64,000 bases of DNA from contig JAUEPE010000001.1 of assembly GCA_030403585.1 (NCBI GenBank), positions 1 to 64,000 on the forward strand, written 5' to 3'. This DNA comes from Frankia sp. RB7 (lineage in GTDB: Bacteria; Pseudomonadota; Alphaproteobacteria; Rhizobiales; Xanthobacteraceae). Every line of letters starts with the position of its first letter. Position 1 is the stretch's first letter. A model generated the notes under the pieces. That model was not told the DNA's origin. It saw only the letters and a program-made list of their open reading frames with translations, and did not search any database. The translations under genes and the position numbers were made by a program. Positions 55,132 through 63,351 of the stretch are shown piece by piece.

Positions 55132-56760
55132 TCACACCTGCCGCTTCTTGAGGTCGCGCAGATCGAAGAATGCGCCGTCGCGCATCAGCTTCGCGACAAC
55201 ATCTTTCAGGCCGCCGCGCTGGATCTTCTCGGTTGCGGTCAGCGGCAGGCTGTCGACGAAGCAGATCCAGCCCGGCGCCTTGTAATACGCCATCTGCTCC
55301 AGGCTCCAGCGCACGATCTCCCCGGCGAGCGCGCGGTCGGCGCCCGCCTGCTCGGCGATGATGACCGCCGCAACTTCGTCGCCGCGCACCTGATCGGGCG
55401 TCGCCGCAACCGCGGCCTGCCGGATCGCCGGATGGCGGTTGAGGACGGACTCGACCTCGACCGCGGCGATGTTCTCGCCGGAGCGGCGGATCACGTTCTT
55501 CTTGCGATCGACGAAATGGAGATCGCCGTCGGCATCGCGCGACACGATATCGCCGGTATGCAGCCAGCCGCCGTCCCACGCCTCGGCGGTGGCGGCCTCG
55601 TTCTTCAGATACTCGCGGAAGAAGCCGTAGCGCGGATCCGCGCCGGCGCGCCGTACCAACAGCTCGCCCGGCGTCCCGACCGGCGCATCATGTCCGCTGT
55701 CATCGACAATGCGAACGTCAACCTCCGGTGCCGGGCGGCCGAAGCAACTGGTGCCGATCTTGCGCGGCTCGACATTGGCGGCGATGACGCCGCCGCTCCC
55801 CGTCTCCGTCATTGCCCAGGCTTCCAGCAGCGGGAAGCCGAAGCGCTGCTCGAACGGCGCATGCAGGAGCTTGTCGACGCCGGCGCCGAACCCGAAGCGC
55901 ACGTTGTGTGCCTTGTCCTGCTCCGACGGCGGCGCGCTCATCAGCATCGACGGCATCACGCCGAGATAATGCAGGCAGGTGGCGCGGCTGTCGCGCACCG
56001 AAGCCCACCAGCTGCGCGGATGGAAGCGATCGAGCATGGTCAGGCTGCCGCCGACCGACAGCATCGCCATCAGCGACACCGCCATCGCGTTCATGTGAAA
56101 CAGCGGCAGCGGCGTGATCATACGCTCGCCATCGGGCTTGAGATCGATCAGGCCGCCGACGTCGCGATACCAGTTGCCGGAATGCAGGAAATAGCTGTTG
56201 GTGAGGACGCAGCCCTTGGGCTGCCCGGTCGTCCCGGACGTATAGAGCAGCGCGCATTCGCTCGCCTCGTCTCCCGCCGTCGACGGCCGCGCACCGCCGA
56301 AGGGCGCGGGAACCTCGTCCTGATCAGTCACGACAGGGATCGGCCGACCAGCCTGACGCGCCGCCAGCTCCATCTCATCACGCCGCTCGGTGAGGACGAA
56401 AGCCGCGTTCATCTCGGAATGCGCGACGATGTATTCGAGCTCGCTCAGCCGCAGATCCGGATTGATCGGCACCACGGAGACGCCGAGCGCGTTGAGCGCG
56501 AACCACAGCTCGATGAAGACCGGCCGGTTCTGAAGCAGCAACCCGACCCTGTGGCCTTCGCCATAGCCCTGGCTTGCAAGGGCTGACCGCCAGTGCTCCA
56601 CGCGATCAAGCATGGCACGATACGAAATCTCGCCTGCCGCGATACCGTAGATGCCGGCCGTCTCCGGCAATACGTTGAAGAATCCGGCCTCGCCTCGGCG
56701 CAGCGCAGTTTCACGAAAGCGGGCGTAGACTGTGGTCGCGGCGGTCAAGGCATTACTCAC
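55132..56760 (-). CDS. AMP-forming acyl/aryl-CoA ligase
   Basis: About 542 aa. P-loop YTSGTTGQPKGC at 173-184, AWAMTETGSG as A5, HTGDIVSRDADG and VDRKKNVIRRSGENIAA as hinge region, catalytic Lys in LTATEKIQRG. The start is a GTG at 56760 that overlaps the oxygenase-beta stop as GTGA. It would activate the oxygenated acid to its CoA thioester. It is distinct from the ligase at 23335. Confidence 0.88.
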   Translation of the reverse strand: MSNALTAATTVYARFRETALRRGEAGFFNVLPETAGIYGIAAGEISYRAMLDRVEHWRSALASQGYGEGHRVGLLLQNRPVFIELWFALNALGVSVVPINPDLRLSELEYIVAHSEMNAAFVLTERRDEMELAARQAGRPIPVVTDQDEVPAPFGGARPSTAGDEASECALLYTSGTTGQPKGCVLTNSYFLHSGNWYRDVGGLIDLKPDGERMITPLPLFHMNAMAVSLMAMLSVGGSLTMLDRFHPRSWWASVRDSRATCLHYLGVMPSMLMSAPPSEQDKAHNVRFGFGAGVDKLLHAPFEQRFGFPLLEAWAMTETGSGGVIAANVEPRKIGTSCFGRPAPEVDVRIVDDSGHDAPVGTPGELLVRRAGADPRYGFFREYLKNEAATAEAWDGGWLHTGDIVSRDADGDLHFVDRKKNVIRRSGENIAAVEVESVLNRHPAIRQAAVAATPDQVRGDEVAAVIIAEQAGADRALAGEIVRWSLEQMAYYKAPGWICFVDSLPLTATEKIQRGGLKDVVAKLMRDGAFFDLRDLKKRQV

Positions 56761-57233
56761 ATGAAGAGCTGGATGTTTCCGAACGGCGCGTCGAAATTGA
56801 CGAGATCGACCCGCTTGAGCTTGATCTTCAGGGTATCGCCGACCTCTACGAGATCGTGCGACGCCCAACCCGAATAACGCTCCAGCAGATCACCGCGCGT
56901 CTCCGTGTAAATATAGGACGTCCGCGCCTTGAAGACGCCCGCAGCCGGATCGCACGCCACGATCCGCGGAGCCTGGAGCAAATGATGGCAGCGGCTCTTC
57001 GGCTTCTGGCTGAAGGTCCGCTCGCCGGACAAGCGCTCGACCCGAACCTTCAGAAGCAACAGATCCTCGTACATCAATGACGGCTGAAGTACCGGATCCT
57101 GCTGCTGCCATTCCAGCGGCATCCAGTAGCGTCCTTCGGGGTGAAACAGATCGAGCCATTCCTGCCATTGCATCGTGTCGAGCAGCTCGGCTTCCCGATA
57201 GATGAGGTCCGTGATCGCCTTCTCGGTGATCAT
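56757..57233 (-). CDS. Aromatic-ring-hydroxylating dioxygenase, beta subunit
   Basis: A 158-aa cone-fold (NTF2-like) small subunit. IYREAELLDTMQWQEWLDLF at the N-terminus and the PKSRCHHLLQAPRI block are typical. It has a structural role in an alpha3-beta3 oxygenase. The ATG at 57233 overlaps the alpha-subunit stop by four bases. Confidence 0.9.
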   Translation of the reverse strand: MITEKAITDLIYREAELLDTMQWQEWLDLFHPEGRYWMPLEWQQQDPVLQPSLMYEDLLLLKVRVERLSGERTFSQKPKSRCHHLLQAPRIVACDPAAGVFKARTSYIYTETRGDLLERYSGWASHDLVEVGDTLKIKLKRVDLVNFDAPFGNIQLFM

Positions 57234-58570
57234 TCGGCGGCCTCGACGTGCTTGTCCATATCCATGGTCATGAATTTCGCCCAGGCATGAAACTGGTTCC
57301 GCATCTGCCGCTCGGACGTGCCGTTGATAACGGCGGTGACGTCCTGCTCTTCGTTGCTTTCGTAGAGCCGCCGCAGATTGACCCATTGATTGCCGTTGGA
57401 CTTCAGGCCTTCCTGGGCCCGCTCGTACATCTCGAGGTCGTCGTGGCCGACGATCGAGGTCGGCGCGTTGATGAAGCGGTTGTACATCAGCGCGCGCTCG
57501 TAGAGCTTGTCGGGCGCGCCGACCAGGCGATAGACCCAGCTCTCGACCAGCGTCTTGTCGACCGCGATCGGGATGAAGTTACGCAGGATCTGGACGGCAC
57601 CTTTCACCATGATATTCGGGAAATACACGGTGTTGTGCCTGACCTCGCCGAGGATCTCGTGCGCCCGCGTCTCGCCATAGGCCGCGACCATCTGATCGAG
57701 ATAGCCCGTGACGTCCGAGTAATTCGAATGGATCGAGTTGGCGACGCCGGTGTGGCCGTGGCCGTTCGGCCAGATCCTGATGCCGCTCTGCTCGTAGAAC
57801 TCGTACGGGCTCATGAAGGGACCGTAGAGCTGCACCGCCATCGGCGTCTCCGTGGAATCGCCCTGCTCGCGCTTCCAGACCTTGACAGCGGTGCCGGCCG
57901 AACTCTCATGCGCGACCATTGGATGGCAGGTGTCAGTCTGGTTCTCGACCAGCATCTTCCAGTTGCAGGTGTGCATGTAACGGATCGGCGTGGCCACGAC
58001 TGCGAGCTTCCCCTCCGGGGAGCGGTCGGCCATGTTGTCGATGGTCGAAAGGCTCTCGCCGAAATAGTCTTCGAAGGACACGCCGTTGTCGCTCAGCCGC
58101 GCGAAGATGAAATCGCGATAGATCACGACGTTCTTGACTTTCGACAGCCCTCCACTGGCCTGGGTGTCGGCAAAGCCGGTGCCCTCGTAGCCTTTCTTCA
58201 GCGGGATCGCGAGCAGCGCGCCGTCAGTCTTGAAAGACCAGGCGTGATAGGGGCAGCGGAAGAACTTTCCGGTGTTGCCGCAGGGCTCGGAGGCGATCTT
58301 CACGCCCTTGTGCGGACAGCGATTGTAGAACACGTGGATGGAGCCGTCGGTATGGCGGCTCGCCAGCACCGGCTGCCGGCCGATAGTGGCGGTAACGAAA
58401 TCGCCGGGCTTCGATAACTGGCTCGCATGCCCGACATAGACCCAGCTGTTCGGGAACAGGTGCTCCATCTCGAGCTCGAATATCTCGGGGTCGACATAGA
58501 CGTCGCGGTGGACCTCGCCCTCGCGCACCAGCGCGGCAACCGCGTGGGCATTCCGTCCGTATTTCGCCAT
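57230..58570 (-). CDS. Rieske-type aromatic-ring-hydroxylating dioxygenase, alpha subunit
   Basis: About 446 aa, the normal length. The Rieske 2Fe-2S ligands are Cys85, His87, Cys106 and His109 (CPHKG and CPYHAW). The mononuclear-iron site carries Asn210, Asp213, His216 and His221 in VENQTDTCHPMVAH. I start at the ATG at 58570 (MAKYG), preceded by GAGGG; an ATG at 58591, overlapping the previous stop, would add seven residues. With its reductase encoded directly upstream it forms a two-component system. Substrates of close relatives are aromatic acids such as anthranilate, salicylate and indole-3-acetate; the last fits the surrounding genes best (inference). Confidence 0.92.
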   Translation of the reverse strand: MAKYGRNAHAVAALVREGEVHRDVYVDPEIFELEMEHLFPNSWVYVGHASQLSKPGDFVTATIGRQPVLASRHTDGSIHVFYNRCPHKGVKIASEPCGNTGKFFRCPYHAWSFKTDGALLAIPLKKGYEGTGFADTQASGGLSKVKNVVIYRDFIFARLSDNGVSFEDYFGESLSTIDNMADRSPEGKLAVVATPIRYMHTCNWKMLVENQTDTCHPMVAHESSAGTAVKVWKREQGDSTETPMAVQLYGPFMSPYEFYEQSGIRIWPNGHGHTGVANSIHSNYSDVTGYLDQMVAAYGETRAHEILGEVRHNTVYFPNIMVKGAVQILRNFIPIAVDKTLVESWVYRLVGAPDKLYERALMYNRFINAPTSIVGHDDLEMYERAQEGLKSNGNQWVNLRRLYESNEEQDVTAVINGTSERQMRNQFHAWAKFMTMDMDKHVEAAE

Positions 58571-58587
58571 CGCGTCCCTCGCCTCCC

Positions 58588-59538
58588 TCATAGATCCAGC
58601 ACCAGACGTTCCGATTTCGCGCGTGACACGCAGATCTGCATGACCTTGTTGGACGCCTTCTCGTCGTCGCTGAGGATGACGTCGCGATGGTCCGGCACCC
58701 CTTCGATCACGCCGCACTGGCAGATGCCGCAATCGCCGCGCTGGCAGTCGTAGAGCACGTCGAGCCCCGCCGCCTCCAGCGCCTGGATGATGCTCTGACC
58801 GGCCGCAACGCTGACGATCTGCCCCGACGATTTGAGTTCGACCTCGAACGGCCTGTCGGGCGACCCCGGCTGCTCCGCCTTGAAGAGCTCGTAGTGCATG
58901 CGGTCGGCCGGGATGCTCTTGGCAAGCGCGGCCGCCCTCACCGCTTCGATCATGCCCGCCGGACCGCAAACGTAAATGTGGGCGTTCGCGGCTGCGTCGC
59001 CGAGCGCCGTTGCGATGTCCAGACGGGATTCGTCGCCGTCGTAGTGAATGGACAGACTCTTGGCGCAAATCTCCTGAAGATGCGGCAGGAATGCCAACAG
59101 TCCCTGCGTGCGTCCCGCATAGTGCAGGCGAAACGGATTTGCGCGGGCGGCGAGCTCCGCCGCCATCGACAGGATCGGCGTGATGCCGATGCCGCCGGCA
59201 AACAGCAGCGCGGGCGCTGCGTCCTCGTGCAGATGAAAATTGTTCATCGGCGCACTCGCCCGCACGACATCGCCGATCTTCAGCGCATGCATGAACTGCG
59301 AGCCGCCGCTCGAAGCCTCCTCGCGCAGCACCCCGAGCGCCAGCGTGCCCTCGGGCAGGCCCGGCAGAGCCATCAGCGAGTACGGCCGGTCGCCTCCATC
59401 AGGAAGCGCCACGCGGACATGTGCGCCGGCCTGCCATCGCGGCACGACGCCGTCCTCCACGTCAAGCACAAGGCTCCGTATGAACGGCGTCTCCGCGGCA
59501 TACGACCTGACCTTGAGCTTGAGCGGATGCACGTCCAT
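58588..59538 (-). CDS. Reductase component of the ring-hydroxylating oxygenase (flavin/NAD domain and plant-type 2Fe-2S)
   Basis: A 316-aa phthalate-dioxygenase-reductase-like protein. Flavin motif RPYSLM (51-56), nucleotide-binding GGIGITPILSM (115-125) and CGPAGMIEAV (191-200), then a C-terminal ferredoxin with Cys265, Cys270, Cys273 and Cys303, exactly the CX4CX2CX29C spacing. It passes electrons from NAD(P)H to the Rieske centre. First gene of the operon; its promoter region is at 59560-59600. Confidence 0.92.
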   Translation of the reverse strand: MDVHPLKLKVRSYAAETPFIRSLVLDVEDGVVPRWQAGAHVRVALPDGGDRPYSLMALPGLPEGTLALGVLREEASSGGSQFMHALKIGDVVRASAPMNNFHLHEDAAPALLFAGGIGITPILSMAAELAARANPFRLHYAGRTQGLLAFLPHLQEICAKSLSIHYDGDESRLDIATALGDAAANAHIYVCGPAGMIEAVRAAALAKSIPADRMHYELFKAEQPGSPDRPFEVELKSSGQIVSVAAGQSIIQALEAAGLDVLYDCQRGDCGICQCGVIEGVPDHRDVILSDDEKASNKVMQICVSRAKSERLVLDL

Positions 59539-59559
59539 TCAGGCATCTCACGAATTATA

Positions 59560-59600
59560 TGAATTTGCATATTTTTAGACATGTAATAATTGCCTGTCAA
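59560..59600 (-). promoter_or_regulatory. Promoter and possible operator of the Rieske-oxygenase operon
   Basis: Read on the minus strand: TTGACA at 59600-59595, a 17-base spacer, and TAAAAA at 59577-59572. The spacer and -10 contain ACATGT and, seven bases later, TATGC, the same pair as in the promoter at 49495-49531. The surroundings are markedly A+T-rich. Confidence 0.55.
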
Positions 59601-59723
59601 TCGTCCGTGCGGGGCAGGCCTATTGCCGGTCCGGGGCATGCCCCATTGGTGCGGGTTAGCGCTGGTCCAACTCCCCCCGTGTTTGCAGGAAGCTGTCGCA
59701 ATCGGCGGGCCGGCAACAGGCTG

Positions 59724-60125
59724 CTATTTCCGCTCGATCAACTGCGCGATCTCCCAAACATGGCCTGAAGGGTCGGCAAAGGCCGCAGTTCGCCGTCCCC
59801 ACGGACGGTCGATCGGGCCATTGAGCAGATCGACGCCAATCTCCCGCAGGGCCGAGCAGACCTGATCGACGTCGACGACCCTGATCGTCAGGAGTGCGCG
59901 CGCCCCTGCGGAGGGCTGCGCGACACGCAGCGGCTCGACAAGCGGCGGTGCCCGAGACACGTCGAGAAGGTTGATCAGGAGACCACCAAATCTCAGTACG
60001 GATGAGACCGCATCTTCCCAGACCGTCTCGGACGCGAATACTTTGGCGTAGAAGGCTTTTGCCGACGCAATGTCATCGACGAACAACGTAATGACTTCGA
60101 CTTCGCTTGGCAGACCAATGGTCAT
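59724..60125 (-). CDS. VOC-superfamily (glyoxalase/dioxygenase-like) protein
   Basis: 133 aa with two beta-alpha-beta-beta-beta modules: the first begins EVEVITLFVDDIASAKAFYA, the second RALLTIRVVDVDQVCSALRE and ends DPSGHVWEIAQLIE. In this fold the final Glu (here in WEIAQ) is a metal ligand; the first-module ligand is not a His, so metal binding is doubtful. The ATG at 60125 follows GAGGAGCAGG. A stand-alone gene of unknown function. Confidence 0.8.
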   Translation of the reverse strand: MTIGLPSEVEVITLFVDDIASAKAFYAKVFASETVWEDAVSSVLRFGGLLINLLDVSRAPPLVEPLRVAQPSAGARALLTIRVVDVDQVCSALREIGVDLLNGPIDRPWGRRTAAFADPSGHVWEIAQLIERK

Positions 60126-60960
60126 GTCGCCCTGCTCCTCACCGTTGCAGCATCGGCCTGCGTGAACGAGACAAGCCGCGCACCGTGATATCTCACGATG
60201 TCGCGGCCTGACGCAATTCCGGCGAACCGGGCAAATGCCCGGCCTGGAACGCCGTAGTCCTAGATGAACTTCACTGAAACCTTGTCGAAAAGGTGCGTTC
60301 GCTCCAGATCAATCGCGACGTCTATCACGCGATCCGGCGCCGCAGCAACACCGACCGGCATCTGCCGCCGTGAACGGAAATGCGCCTACGGTTCCAATCA
60401 CGAGCGTATGCGGCCCGAGCGGCTCCACGTCTTTCACCATCAGGCGGACGGACGAGCCAATCGGCGCGTCTTGCCGGAGCACATGGGGGCCCAAGCTCGG
60501 ATGTATTCCGCCAATCCCTTCACCCAGCCAGAATTGTTGATCTGAGCATCCATCGTTTCGGGGTCAAAGAACATCGCGCCCGGATAGTTCGCGTTGTTGG
60601 TATAGGCCGCCGCGTGGCTGAAGAAGAACCAGAGCTCCTAGCCGCCGCGACGGAAGGCTTCCGCCGTGCCATCGCATATTGGAGCCTGCTGAAATGAACG
60701 CTGGCCCCGATCGCGCTTCGGTGACGCCGATCACAACGTGCAGCACGAGCAGGCCTATTGCACCGCGGAACGATTTGCGACGCACCATTCAAAATGAGAC
60801 TGCCCGTTAAGCCGCGCATGGCTCCGATGCGTGCGCCGCATCCGACTTCGGTTAGCTTCCATCTCAAGAACCGTTGGCCTTGCAAAAACGTCGCACCACG
60901 CGGCGGACGCGCGAGGATGCGGTGAAAAACAGCGACAAGAACGTCCCAGGGAGGAGAGCA
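60126..60960. other. Region without intact genes; holds a decayed binding-protein gene
   Basis: Apart from the minus-strand remnant at 60370-60720, nothing coherent was found. The right end, from about 60780, should contain the promoter of the binding-protein gene that starts at 60961. Confidence 0.45.
60370..60720 (-). pseudogene. Remnant of a sugar-type ABC solute-binding protein (SBP family 1)
   Basis: On the minus strand one frame reads ELWFFFSHAAAYTNNANYPG, then AMFFDPETMDAQINNSGWVK and GLAEYIRA, the kind of stretch found in carbohydrate-binding proteins. An in-frame stop precedes it at about 60640. The match then shifts frame and resumes as PLGPHTLVIGTVGAFPF, resembling the PLG-G-KVG-FPLPG block of the same family. 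Stop codon, frameshift and missing ends mark it as a pseudogene. Confidence 0.5.
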
Positions 60961-62211
60961 ATGTTGAAAGGCAGTCTAGGACTGATCGCGTTGAGCAGCC
61001 TGTTGTTGTCGGGCACCGCCTTCGCGCAGGAGAAGATCAAGGTCGGCGTCACCGCGACGCTCGAAGGCACCTACACCGTGCTCGGCGAGGACGGCATCCG
61101 CGGCTTCCAGACCGCACTCAACGTGCTCGGCAAGAAGGTCGGCGACAAGGAGCTCGAATTCGTCATCGCCTCGACCGACGCGACACCCGATTCCGCGGTC
61201 CGCGCGGTACGAAAGCTGATCGAGCAGGACAAGGTGCAGATCCTGCTGTCGCCGCTGTCAGGCGACGAGGGCATCGCGGTCAAGAACTTCGCCAAGACCC
61301 ATCCGGAGCTGACCTTCATCAATGCGGCCTCCGGCGCGCAGGAAACGACCTATGTCGATCCGGCCCCGAACTTCTTCCGCTACAATATGGACGGCGCGCA
61401 GTGGCAGGTCGGCCTCGGCAAATACGCCTATGATGAGAAGAAGTATCGCAAGATCGCGACCGTCGGCGAGGACTATTCCTTCATCTACACCCAGGTGTTC
61501 GGCCTCGTGCTCGAATTCTGCGGCGCCGGCGGACAGGTCACCAACCGGCAATGGGTGCCGCTCGGCACCAAGGACTTCGCTTCGGTCATCGCCGCGCTGC
61601 CCGACGATGTCGATGCGATCTATCTCGGTCTCGGCGGTGCGGACGCGGTCAACTTCCTCAACCAGTACCAACAGGCCGGCGGCAAGGCGCATCTGATGGG
61701 CGGCTCGATCATGATCGACCAGACCATCCTGTCGTCCAAGGGCAACGCCAAGAACGCGTTGGTCGGCACGCTGGCCGCGAGCGGCCAAGCCGACACCTGG
61801 GAAGATCCCGGTTGGCAGAAGTTCGTGAAGGACTATCAGGACGCCTTCCCGCCGAACAAGCGCTTCCCGAGCCCGTCGCTGCTCGCAACCAATTATTACG
61901 GCTCGACCATGGCGCTGATCCTGGCACTGCGTCAGGTCAATGGCGATCTCAGCGACAACCAGTCCAAGTACAAGGCCGCGCTGGCGAAGATCGAGCTCGA
62001 TGCACCCAACGGCAAGATCAAGCTCGACGCCAACCGCCAGGCGATCGGCACCAACTTCGTCACCGAAGTCGTCGACGACGGCAAGGGCGCGCTGTTCTCG
62101 AAGGTCGTGAAGGTGATCCCGAACGTGAACCAGACGCTGGGCTACGACCCCGCAGTGTTTGCCAAGATCGGTTTGCCAAGCCGTACAGTACCGGAATGTA
62201 AGAAGTACTGA
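60961..62211 (+). CDS. LIV-type solute-binding protein of an ABC importer
   Basis: A 416-aa periplasmic binding protein. The ATG at 60961 has GGGAGGAG directly upstream. Signal peptide MLKGSLGLIALSSLLLSGTAFA, mature start QEKIKVGVTATLEGTYTVLG. Further family blocks: VRAVRKLIEQDKVQILL, YLGLGGADAVNFLNQYQQAG, ATNYYGSTMALILALRQVNG. It belongs with the LivH-type permease at 63348. The frame extends upstream through the Shine-Dalgarno sequence; the apparent twin-arginine there is only its translation. Confidence 0.92.
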   Translation: MLKGSLGLIALSSLLLSGTAFAQEKIKVGVTATLEGTYTVLGEDGIRGFQTALNVLGKKVGDKELEFVIASTDATPDSAVRAVRKLIEQDKVQILLSPLSGDEGIAVKNFAKTHPELTFINAASGAQETTYVDPAPNFFRYNMDGAQWQVGLGKYAYDEKKYRKIATVGEDYSFIYTQVFGLVLEFCGAGGQVTNRQWVPLGTKDFASVIAALPDDVDAIYLGLGGADAVNFLNQYQQAGGKAHLMGGSIMIDQTILSSKGNAKNALVGTLAASGQADTWEDPGWQKFVKDYQDAFPPNKRFPSPSLLATNYYGSTMALILALRQVNGDLSDNQSKYKAALAKIELDAPNGKIKLDANRQAIGTNFVTEVVDDGKGALFSKVVKVIPNVNQTLGYDPAVFAKIGLPSRTVPECKKY

Positions 62212-62239
62212 CGTAGTCGTATCAGCGACGCCATGACTG

Positions 62240-62296
62240 ACCGGGGAGAGATTTGCAAAGAGCGCGACACGCGCGCCCTTGCATTCTCTCCCCGGT
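62240..62296. terminator. Long stem-loop after the binding-protein gene
   Basis: Perfect 12-bp outer arms accggggagaga (62240-62251) and tctctccccggt (62285-62296), with a further imperfect inner stem (gcaaag/ccttgc and gcgcg/cgcgc). No T-run follows. It lies 28 bp after the stop and would uncouple the abundant binding protein from the downstream genes, as terminator or mRNA-stabilising hairpin. Confidence 0.6.
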
Positions 62297-62342
62297 TGTT
62301 GAACGCTAACAAAAAAAGACGAGAGCTTTTGGGAGAGAAGGG

Positions 62343-63170
62343 ATGAGCCGGGCGCTCGCCGTCTTCCACGGCCGCTTTGGCCGGGCGACGGTCTATCAGT
62401 TGAACCGCCCCTTCAACATCCACGCGCATCGCGAAGGTCATTTGATCTTCCATGTCGGGGGACGTTACGCATGCATCGATGTCAACGATGGACGTTACGA
62501 GCTCACTGAAGGTTCCGTAGTCGCGGTCAATCCATGGGAGCCGCACAATTTCCTCCCCTCCGATCTCGACGGCGGTGCCGTTTTCTTCGTGCTCTATGTC
62601 AATGCGGAGTGGTTCGCGCCCGACGCGCCTGGCGCCGACCGCCTGCGCTTCGGCCGGACCCAGTTTTCGCGGTCGGCTGCGCTGGACAGGCAAATCAGGC
62701 ACGCAGCCGCCCTTGTGTGCGGCGCACCCTCGCTGAACAGCCTCGATGGCGAGCTGAGACGGCTGATCGACGTGTGCTACGACGAAAGCTGGCAACAGGC
62801 CGAGACCGCGCGCGATCCGCGCGCGAACGGCTCCGTCACCGATTTTCGTGTTCGCAAGTGCATCAAGATGATGTCGGAGAGCCCCGGCGCCGAGATCGAA
62901 CTCGACACCATCGCGCGCGAATCCGGCCTGTCGCGGCCGCATTTCTACCGGCTGTTCCGCACCCAGACGGGCGTCACACCTCACCTCTATCTCAACACGC
63001 TGATGATGGAGCAGGCGCTGGAGGCGCTGGTGGCAAGCGAAGCGCCGATTGCCGATATCGGCTTCGATCTCGGCTTCTCCTCGCAGAGCGGTTTCACCCG
63101 TTTCTTCGCCGCCAATGTCGGGATGGCGCCGACCGATTATCGCCGCGCGGCCAAGGTTTTGCGCGGCTGA
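62343..63170 (+). CDS. AraC-family transcriptional regulator
   Basis: 275 aa. The N-terminal cupin-like ligand domain (HREGHLIFHVGGR, WEPHNFLP) is followed by two helix-turn-helix motifs at about 180-275: ELDTIARESGLSRPHFYRLF and ADIGFDLGFSSQSGFTRFFA. It usually activates neighbouring genes on binding a small molecule. The ATG at 62343 follows GAGAGAAGGG. It is placed between the binding protein and permease genes of one LIV transporter, an arrangement suggesting local control of that operon. Confidence 0.9.
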   Translation: MSRALAVFHGRFGRATVYQLNRPFNIHAHREGHLIFHVGGRYACIDVNDGRYELTEGSVVAVNPWEPHNFLPSDLDGGAVFFVLYVNAEWFAPDAPGADRLRFGRTQFSRSAALDRQIRHAAALVCGAPSLNSLDGELRRLIDVCYDESWQQAETARDPRANGSVTDFRVRKCIKMMSESPGAEIELDTIARESGLSRPHFYRLFRTQTGVTPHLYLNTLMMEQALEALVASEAPIADIGFDLGFSSQSGFTRFFAANVGMAPTDYRRAAKVLRG

Positions 63171-63279
63171 CGAACGCGCGAAAAGATACTCACGATCAAA
63201 TGCGCTCCCGTGCATCCCATTAGGATGTGCGCAACGCGATCCCGACAAGAGGATCGCGGTCGATAGGGAGCGTACGTTC

Positions 63280-63351
63280 ATGGCAGGGCTTGCGGCCGGC
63301 AACGGTCTGCGTGCGACCTCGCCCACAAGGGGGCACGAGGTGAAGCCATGA
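63280..63351 (+). CDS. Possible 23-residue leader peptide overlapping the permease start
   Basis: ATG at 63280 with AGGGAG upstream; 23 codons ending in a TGA that overlaps the permease ATG as ATGA. The peptide resembles nothing known. It could couple translation of the permease or be chance. Confidence 0.25.
   Translation: MAGLAAGNGLRATSPTRGHEVKP

Noticed and set aside
55108..56586. 492-codon plus-strand frame opposite the CoA ligase
   Set aside because: No domain recognisable, while the minus strand shows all ligase motifs.
60874..60960. Upstream start giving a twin-arginine-like N-terminus to the binding protein at 60961
   Set aside because: The Arg-Arg comes from translating the GGGAGGAG ribosome-binding site; the ATG at 60961 gives a normal Sec signal peptide.
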